A model generated the notes under the pieces. It was not told the DNA's origin. It did no database searches and was given only the letters and a program-made list of their open reading frames with translations. Both the position numbers and the translations under genes were made by a program. From positions 1 to 64,000 of IMG/VR virus record IMGVR_UViG_3300023176_006361: 64,000 bases of DNA; one strand, 5' to 3'. The number at the start of each line of letters is the position of its first letter. The first letter of the stretch is position 1. Shown piece by piece: positions 24,434 to 33,400 of this stretch. The DNA is from a virus.

Positions 24434-26746
24434 TTATGCCTCTAATTGTACTACTTTGAGAGTTACGGTAATTTGTTGTTGGGAACCACTACGATTCGTT
24501 ACTGACGCATAAATGCTAGTATTGGGTGTGGCTTCATAGTTGAATCCAATAGTTCCAGGAGTAATTTGTTGAGTGCCATCGACTCTAACTTCTGCAATAA
24601 CACCAGATCCTGGTGATGGGTCAGTACCTTCCCCTCTATTTAGATCATTTGCTCTAGAAGCTGCAGTCGTATATAGTCTTACCCAAGCATCTGCTGATGT
24701 TGTAATTGCCAAAAGAACATAAGACTTGAAACCTGTAAGGTTTACATTGGAATCAGTGGTGTCAGTTGCGATATTCTGGGTCTGTGCTGCAACATCAGTT
24801 CTTGCTTGCAGAGAACCTGTTCCTCCACCACCACCACCAATAACCTCTGCTGGTGCCCATTGAGAACCATTCCACTGAAGATAATGTCCAGCAGTGATTG
24901 TTTGACCACCACCAGTTGTTCCTGCAGCAGATGAAACGTTAGCAAGATCACCAAGATTCTGAGGAACTGTTGGTTTGTTTAGAATCTGTGCAACACCAGA
25001 AGTCGCATCCCAATCACTATTGACTTGAGTTGCTGCAAGGTTGGGAAGGTTCTGGAGATTGTTGTAATCACCATACTCTGAAGGGATGGGGATATTATGG
25101 TAGGTCGTACCATCGTTGGTAAATTCCCACCTATCACTTGTCTCATTCCATCTGACTCTAGTGTCGTTAGAAGCAGAACGTTCAACAACAACTGAAGCAT
25201 TTGCAGTTGGTGCAACAGGAATCGTCAGTTCAATAGCAGTCTGTGAACCAGAACCACCAAAGTTTGTGTTGAGAGTAATCTGAGTACCACTATCAATACT
25301 TGCAACAGTTGCTGCTCCAAGTGTCAGTGTTCCTGCATTACCAGTAATCGTTACCGATGCACCTTGCGTTATTCCTGAAGTTGATGCAAGGTTAGTGACA
25401 ACTGCAGAGTTTGCAGAGGCATCACCAGTGAATACGCCAAGATTGTCATTCAGAACAACTTCATTGTTAGTGACATTCAGAGTCGCAACATTATTAGTTG
25501 TTGTGGTTCCAGTAACATTCAGGTTACCAGAAACTGTAACATCAGTGAACGTTGGTGATGAATTTGCAGTAACAAGATCAGTTGGTTTGTTTTTGATGTA
25601 TGCAACACTTGTTGTCGATGTTTGAGTCCAGTCTGCTTGAACTTGAGCAAATGGTTGACCACCAAGATCGTTATAGTTCAGTTGGGAGTTTACCCAATTA
25701 GATCCGTTATATCTAAGAACCTGTGCAGTAGCAGGAGTGTTTACAACAACATCAGACAGACCATCCAGATCGGATGCTCCACCAGTGCCACCACCAACAA
25801 TACCGCCAACAGCACCACCACTCAGGTTAGAGAAAACACCAACCTTGAGTTCTTTACCAGATGCAATGTTGAACGCTTGTCCAGATCCTACGTTGATGTT
25901 ATCGCAGAAGGTATAAGCATAATCTGTAGATGGATTTACAGTAACTGAAGAAGTTGTATTCAGATCAGGAGCAAATCTAATCTCTGGTGTATTTGCATCA
26001 AGAGGAATATCGCCAACATTGAGTGATGCACCACCAGTTGCAACAGAACTCCAACCAGAACCATTATGAGTTCTGAGTTCATTCAGAGCATCATCATAAT
26101 AGATATCTCCTTCACCAAGACCTGCTGCGTTTGCTGCAATCTCGTCAGCATATCTGACATATAATTTTTTTGAAGTTACCGAATCATCAGCAATCTTTGC
26201 TGTGGTAATATTTGCATCTTTGATGTGATCAGTGGTGATTGCTCTCAGAGCATCAGAAGTTGTGCTATTACCAATCTTAGATGAAACGACCGCACCATCT
26301 CTGATGTGATTGTTGGTAACTGCTCTAAGGCTATCTGATGTACCACTAGAAGATAATTTAGCACTTGTAACAGAACTGTTCTGAAGTGCTGCAGTATCTA
26401 CTTTATTGGCAAGATCTGCTGTCTCTAAGTTGATATTACCTGTTCTTCCTTCAAAAGTTTGAACGCCTGAAGGTGCAACTGATACAATATCAACACTTTT
26501 CTGAAGATAGCGAACAAGAATCGCATCTCCCTGAGCGGGTGTTGATGTAAAAGTAATTTCGTTTTTTAGTGTGCCACCAATTTCATATTCTTCAGTGTTC
26601 TTCAGAACACCATTGATGAACACAAGCAATTCCGTATCCTCGTTTACGGATTTTGAAAGTGTTTCTGTGGCGTTACCAGAAGCAGTGATCGACTGTTCAG
26701 CAAGATCAACTGTACTATTTTCTACTCCGTAACCGATATATGGCAT
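24434..26746 (-). CDS. Long tail fibre protein with heptad-like and NKP repeats (770 aa)
   Basis: The N-terminal 100 residues (YIGYGVENSTVDLAEQSITA, LLVFINGVLKN, VRYLQKSVDIVSVAPSGVQT) form a fibre attachment domain. Residues about 115-195 hold three related units of SAKLSSSGTSDSLRAVTNNH style, which look like a trimeric shaft. Further on come repeats ending in NKP (WTQTSTTSVAYIKNKP, WDATSGVAQILNKP), a phage-fibre motif, and a shaft repeat SGNLNVTGTTTTNNV. A glycine run (IGGGGGGTGSLQA) precedes the C-terminal beta domain. Probably a homotrimeric fibre. Confidence 0.87.
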   Translation of the reverse strand: MPYIGYGVENSTVDLAEQSITASGNATETLSKSVNEDTELLVFINGVLKNTEEYEIGGTLKNEITFTSTPAQGDAILVRYLQKSVDIVSVAPSGVQTFEGRTGNINLETADLANKVDTAALQNSSVTSAKLSSSGTSDSLRAVTNNHIRDGAVVSSKIGNSTTSDALRAITTDHIKDANITTAKIADDSVTSKKLYVRYADEIAANAAGLGEGDIYYDDALNELRTHNGSGWSSVATGGASLNVGDIPLDANTPEIRFAPDLNTTSSVTVNPSTDYAYTFCDNINVGSGQAFNIASGKELKVGVFSNLSGGAVGGIVGGGTGGASDLDGLSDVVVNTPATAQVLRYNGSNWVNSQLNYNDLGGQPFAQVQADWTQTSTTSVAYIKNKPTDLVTANSSPTFTDVTVSGNLNVTGTTTTNNVATLNVTNNEVVLNDNLGVFTGDASANSAVVTNLASTSGITQGASVTITGNAGTLTLGAATVASIDSGTQITLNTNFGGSGSQTAIELTIPVAPTANASVVVERSASNDTRVRWNETSDRWEFTNDGTTYHNIPIPSEYGDYNNLQNLPNLAATQVNSDWDATSGVAQILNKPTVPQNLGDLANVSSAAGTTGGGQTITAGHYLQWNGSQWAPAEVIGGGGGGTGSLQARTDVAAQTQNIATDTTDSNVNLTGFKSYVLLAITTSADAWVRLYTTAASRANDLNRGEGTDPSPGSGVIAEVRVDGTQQITPGTIGFNYEATPNTSIYASVTNRSGSQQQITVTLKVVQLEA

Positions 26747-26747
26747 T

Positions 26748-27143
26748 TTATGCGATCTCCATGTAACTTACAATGACATCCAGTGATGCTGCAGCACTTG
26801 ACTGTGCTTGTAATTTATCGCCTGCGCCACTAGCGACATTATATGCCATTACGATTTTATTACCAGCCATGATCTCAATAGAAGATCCTGCAGGAATTGG
26901 GATATTTCTACATAACCAAATATCTTCTGTCGCAACTGGATTTTGTCCTGCTACAGTCAAACTAACTGCAGGACGATCGATCTTGACGGAAGCATTGACG
27001 GCACTGGTTGTAACATTACACAAGGTAATACCAACAACAACAGTTTGCTTATCAGTCTGTCCAGTTCCTAATTCTTGGGTATAAACATCAGTAAGACCAA
27101 GACCTACTGCTGCTTTAGATGCTGATCTAAATTTACTTGCCAT
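26748..27143 (-). CDS. Small beta-sandwich virion protein (131 aa)
   Basis: A compact single-domain protein (VVVGITLCNVTTSAVNASVK, NIPIPAGSSIEIMAGNKIVM, ASLDVIVSYMEIA) of the kind found beside phage fibre genes, with the 'IPAGSSIE' turn typical of these jelly-roll-like proteins. There is no signal peptide. It starts one base after its downstream neighbour ends and is separated by seven bases from the upstream 82-aa gene. Likely a fibre-associated decoration; the exact role is unknown. Confidence 0.8.
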   Translation of the reverse strand: MASKFRSASKAAVGLGLTDVYTQELGTGQTDKQTVVVGITLCNVTTSAVNASVKIDRPAVSLTVAGQNPVATEDIWLCRNIPIPAGSSIEIMAGNKIVMAYNVASGAGDKLQAQSSAAASLDVIVSYMEIA

Positions 27144-27150
27144 TTTTTTA

Positions 27151-27399
27151 TTATCCTAATGCAATTGTGAGTGCGATTACTTCGTCTTCTGAAACACCAG
27201 CAGTAAAGGAATTCACAGCGTCGGTCAAATTAGTGAAGTTGCCTTGAAGTTGACCAATGTCGCCAACGTTCTCAGAGATCTGGTTGATCTTTCTTCTTTG
27301 ACCTTCAAAAGTATCAGTAGTAAGAACTACTGGTTTTGTAGAAGTATGTGGTGAAGTGGGAGTAGAAAATATTGCTACTCCCCAAGATGATTGTGCCAT
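27151..27399 (-). CDS. 82-aa hypothetical protein in the fibre operon
   Basis: Unrecognised. The N-terminus is polar with Ser/Thr/Pro (STPTSPHTSTKPVVL); residues 30-80 look helical (TFEGQRRKINQISENVGDIG, NFTNLTDAVNSF), perhaps a short coiled coil. It begins right after the 2634-aa giant gene, with only one base between. Confidence 0.7.
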   Translation of the reverse strand: MAQSSWGVAIFSTPTSPHTSTKPVVLTTDTFEGQRRKINQISENVGDIGQLQGNFTNLTDAVNSFTAGVSEDEVIALTIALG

Positions 27400-27400
27400 T

Positions 27401-30400
27401 TTAGGTTACGTTGATTCTTGCCCTTACATAATAATTGGTTGACGATTCCAGGACGACATTAGAAGGTACTTCCAGTTCCAATAAATTCTCGGTATCTGTA
27501 AGTGACTCATAAATGACATTGCTAAATGAAGCATCGTCAGCAATCTGCCAATCAGTTGAAGTATGTGAATAGTTAGCAGTGTCATAGCTAACATTATTTA
27601 GGTTGATGGTTGGTCTCAGACTTGTTTCAATTGGTAGATTGAATACTGGTTGATCAACAACGTTTGTTGTAAATGCTACTGGAGAACTCCATGCACTATC
27701 AAAACCAGCACTATCTCTATATCTAACTTCTACTGTATAAGTAGTGTTCCAATCAAGAACAGGAGCCAAGAATTCAATTTTTTGTCCACTATCTCCAGCA
27801 GGATCAAAGTCTACAGCAGTTGTATAAACAATCTGTCCATCACTCACTCTAGTAATTCTCCAGAATGAATATTCGTGACCATTACCAAGATAACTGATGA
27901 AGAGGCTAGATTGAATTCTAGGTTGTCTTACAAAAGTTTTGGTGGTTATGGCATCTACAAATCCTGCAGGGTTGATAGTAGGATTTGCAATAAACTGAAG
28001 TGTCAGGATTGCTGCGTTTGAATATGCAACTGCAGCACCTTCAGACTGAGCACTTAGACGATAATAATAACCATTGTTTGTAGAGTCTCCAGTAACTGAT
28101 AAATTATTTGAAATTGATGAAGGAATATCTGTCCAAGTAGCACCTTGATTAGAACTTACCTGCCAAAGATAGTTGATCGTTCTGTTGCTGGTAACAGATG
28201 CATTTGCAGTAAACGTAACTGGAACACCAGCAGTAGTAGAAACACTCTGGGGTTGTTGTGTAAAAGTAATGACTGGAGTCAATACTGTCAGAGTCGCAAC
28301 ATCAGATGTTATTGGTGAATTAGTTGCAGCAGGGTGACTAATGATGACTCTATATTGATCACCATTGTCATTCGCAGTTACTGTTGCTGGAGTTGTGTAT
28401 GAATTAGTTGTTTCTCCAACAAGTGGCGTCCATGTATTGCCATTATCATCTGACTTCTCCCACTGATATGTAACTACTGATGCATCAGATGCATTAGCAG
28501 TTACCGTGAAATTGGCCGCATCAGGTTGATATCTTGTTTGATCTTGTGGTTGAGAAACAATTGCAATGGTAGGTCTGACATTGACAGTCAGAGATGCTGC
28601 GTTAGATGTAATATCTCCTGCAGAACCTACAAGACTTACGACAACTCTATATTGATTTCCACTTGCTGAAGTAGCTACATTAGAAATAGTATACGAGTTA
28701 TTGACAGCACCAGTAATAGGTGTCCAAGTAGAACCAGAATCTGTAGATTCCTGCCATTGATAAGTTGCAGTTCCGCTTGATACTGTAGTCGCTACACTGA
28801 ATGTAACATTCTGAGTATCATAAACTGTTTGATCAGTTGGTTGAGTATCGATCGCAAGAGTTCTTTGAACAGTCAGAATAACTGCATTAGCAACAACTGA
28901 TCCAAGACCAGGAATGGATCCAGTTACGCGATAATAATCATCATTATCATCTGCGTATGTTGTACCTGAAACCGTCAGAGAGCTTGAAGTTTCCCCTGCA
29001 ACTGCCGTCCAAGTAGATCCTTGATCATCAGATCTTTCCCATAGATATGTGATTGATAGACCACTATTTGTGGACATGGCAACAGTAAATGTTGCATCTG
29101 TACCTTCGTTTACAGTCTGATTTGTGAGTTGAGTATCAACTGTAATCGAACCCTGAGTTACAGTCAGAATTGCAACATCAGATGTCAAAGGAGTATTGAC
29201 TGCTGAAGTCGATGAAACCTGTACTCTGTATTGATATCCAGTGTTTCCTGCTGGAGTTTGAATGCCACTCAATGAGAGAGTTGCATTTGTTTCTCCAATC
29301 ATTGTGGTCCATGTAGAACCATTGTCAGATGACTCTTCCCACTGATATTCCAGAGGAACATCATCAGTGCTTGCTGCCGTTACTGAGAATGTTGCAGTCT
29401 GACCTGAGATGATTGAAACATCTGCTGGTTGTGATGAAATAGTCAGGAAAGATCCAACATACTGCAAAGGCATTGCGTTGGAATATGTGGTTGCTGATCC
29501 AGAATCAGTAATCTCTAATCTAATCAGAAGATTATTAATTGCAGAAGTATCGTCTTTGATCGTCAAAGTTGTGTTGGTTTCACCAGAGAATCCAATTTCA
29601 GATGCAGCAATATTTGTCCAAGTTGCTCCATTATCAGAACTCTTCTGCCACTGGTATGTGTGTGGTGCAGTTCCTGGTGCTATATCATCAACAGTAATTT
29701 CTCTTGGGTTACTTCCACCACCTTTTGCAAGGACGGTCATACCATCTACCCAAATGTCATTTACATCAAAACCACCATTTGCTGGACCATTAGGGTTATT
29801 TCCACCTGGATCAGATGGTACAAATGCAGATCCTGGTTGATAATATGCTTGTCTCAGTGATGTACCAAAGATGTATGGATATACAGGAACATTACTTGAG
29901 TCAACAGTAATAAAGTATGCATATGTTCCATTTGGATAATCTGGGGTTACACCATAACGTCCGTTTGAACTATCAAGTGTTCCAGATCCTGGAGAATAAG
30001 TATAGTCTTGTAGGAATGAACCTGCACTCAAAGTTACTGACTGACCACTAACAGTAATAGTATCAGTATATTTGAAACCTACAGGTCTATGGGTATCAGT
30101 ATTGAGTTGACTAAATGATGAAGTCATTCTCGTAGGAGATGACGTATTATCATTGGCGTTTGTATAACCCCATGGACCATAAATTGGGTGACCATCAAAT
30201 GCCCAACCAATGATCTTAGAGTGACCATCAGGATGACGGAAATTATCTCCATTATAATTTGTTGTTTTATAATATGAATTTCCTTGTGCTACTGCACTCC
30301 AGTCGCCACTGAATAAGAATGTACCGCTGTGATAATGATATTCACCATTTTGTTCTGGATGTCCACCAGCACTGTCTACACCATAATACAATTCATTGTG

Positions 30401-33400
30401 AACAGCATTATACTCAAATCCTGGTGGTGGATTGTCTTGACTTCCTGGGAGAGCACCAGGACCAGCAGATGGGTTGAATAAAACAACACCATTAGATGCG
30501 ATACCAAGAGCACCAAGAGTCCATGGTGTCAATGATGGTGAATTTGTACCACCTCTATAAACAATTGTATGATTTAGAGTTTGTGCTGAAGTAGTATTTG
30601 GATTAGCGCCGTTTGGATGTGGACCATGAGTTGCTGGATCTGGAAGTTGATCAGAAACAATCGTCATCAAATACTCTGAAGCAGAGAAGTTGCTGCTTGT
30701 CAATGACAAACTATCATCAGCACTTACTCCATTTGGTCTAATGATATTGATTGCCGATCCAACCTGAGTTTGAAGTACCGTTAGAACTTGTGCAGTGGAT
30801 GTAACTGAACTGTAGAAAGAAGTTGAGTCAGCATCAGAAGTCCCTCCAGTTGTGGTAAAGTCGTAATAGATACGTGATCTAAATGAATAACCATTCAAAG
30901 ATAATGGTGGTAAAATTTCAAGTGTTCCTGTTCCAAGTCCAGATGTATACCAGGACTCAGTTCCATCAATATACGTATAACCATTTCCATCATCATATTC
31001 CCAGAGAATTACTCCATTTGGAACTGCGGGTGTTGAAAGATTTGTATAAGTTACTGTAAAAGTATATGGCGTGCTTTGATTGACACTACCTGTAGCAGGA
31101 ATATCTGTGCCGACACTATAGACTGGATCAACACTAACTACTCCACTTGTTCCTCCTTGAGTTTGTGAAACAAGCAGTTGTGGATGATCAATAAGAACAA
31201 CTAATTGAGCACCATCATCACTAGGATTGAATCCATCAATTGATGCTTCACCAACTCTTACACTGTAGAGTTGATGTCCATTAGATCCAGTTTGTCCTTG
31301 AAGTGCTTCGATTCCATATGGACTACCAGGAAGATACGAAGGATTTGCTGGCGTTGCCCCAGGATCATAACCAAGAGAAATTATTGGGGTAGATCCATCA
31401 CTGAAAGTCGCTTCAATTTCTACTCTACCTGTATTTGCTCCAGCAAAAATATTTGTCAGAGAAGCATTATCCCAATAAGTATTATGAGTAAGTGTTACTG
31501 TAGCAGTGAAGGTTCTTGCTAGAGTTCTAACATCCGCAGCATTTCCCGAATCTGCAGATACTACGCATGAGAAGAAGTAACCACTTATGTCAGTACTATC
31601 AGGAACAGTCAAAGTTGCTGTATTGACACCACTGACATTAGCAAGAACTGCTGCATCATTCCACTGTCCATTATTGACTGCTGCTTGAGTTGTAGCATAC
31701 TGCCAACCATAACTCAAAGATCCTGCATCAGAAGCAGATGCTGTAACAGCAAAAGTAGCAGTTCCACCATCTACTGGATATGATCCATCTCCAGTTGCAT
31801 TAGATGGTTGAACATCGATTGTAATTACTGCGTTATTAGTGCCTGAGAGTGTAAATGAACGATCAAGTACATTTCCAGAAACTTTTTCTCTAATACGGAA
31901 TGTGTAAGTTTCATCTGATGGACCTGAAGTTGCAGTTCCTGAAAATACACCAGTTGCAGAATTAAAGGTAAATCCAGAACCAGTAATTGTATAAACACCA
32001 TTACTCTCTGTAAATGCTGAGGTTGACCCAGTATCTACTAATTCAAATTCTGGTGTGATGTATTGGGAACTTACAGTTTCTCCAGCAAAAGTAGTGGTTG
32101 TTACTGATACTGTAGTTGTAAATGTAGATCCATCATTGAGAGTTATACCATCAATGTTATTTGGAGTTTCGCTCCAAGTAGTTGTCAGATCAACAAATGG
32201 GAAGAAGATGCCTTGACCGCCGTCATATGTAACTGACTGAGTTCCTGAAGAAACTGGATTATATCTTCTTTCTTCTTCTGGGTTTGCATTGAGATAAGCT
32301 GCTCCCCAACGACGACCAGCAAGACCGAGTTCAGAGAATCCACTACCAGTTGATTGTATAACTCTTGATTTTGGAACAGGGAATTGCTTTACAGCAATAC
32401 CACCACCATATTCCTCAGTTTCTAACTGAGCCCAAATATCACCAGCGACGAATGGATTACCGTCAGGTGCATTTCCAGACCTTACAACGCTTGAGTAATT
32501 AGTAATCCAATTATAAATTGCATCATTTGCAAAGAAAGTCCCTTCAATTTTGGTGAATCTCATTGGCCATCTTGGACGACCACCAATAATCGAGTCATCA
32601 TCTGCTTTATTGAACATGCTGCCGCCACCTTGTTCGGTGCCAGTTGCAGTTGTATCAGCAGTGAATGTAATAGTTTTATTTGTAGAGTCAATTGCCGTGA
32701 CTGTTCTCCACTTAGAGCAAAAATCTGGGAGAGAAATACCACCAATTGTTGCTTCAGTAACATTTGTTGCAGAAATAAGCTCTGCTCCCATTCCTGGATG
32801 ATTTTGGCAATAGTAGTAATAACTTGCTGATGTAGCAACAGTACTAGGAACGTCTGGGTGAGTATCTCCTCTTGGATCAATAAATTCAATATAACACTCT
32901 ACTCCGCCACCAACAGCAGCACTATAAGTTGCTTTATCTACTTCTCCTTGCCCAGCAACAAAATAACGAATACAATTGTTGGTGTTCAAGCTCAAACTAG
33001 TAAAATATGCATCAAAGGAATCTCCACCAGAATGAGTTCCATCTGATGTTGGAGAAATATCTAATGGATGAGTTGCATTAGATGCATCAGTTTGAAGGAA
33101 TCTATAAACTACACCTTGTTCAATGGAAAGATTTGGTTGAGATGCAGGAGATCCAGCAGCAACACCATTTTGAATTCTATCAAATGCAAATACTCCACCA
33201 GAAACAGTTACTTCATATTTTATGATTTCGCCAAGGTTGAAAGTATCTTTCTTTCTCTCATCGTGAAGTAGAGTTGTTGGATTTTGTGTTCCAGGATCAG
33301 TAACTCTGGGAAATTCAAATTCAAAAATATCACCTTGCTGAGGATTCAGTGCAGTATATACTGCATCATGAAGACTCAATGTAACATCAGTAGAACCGCT

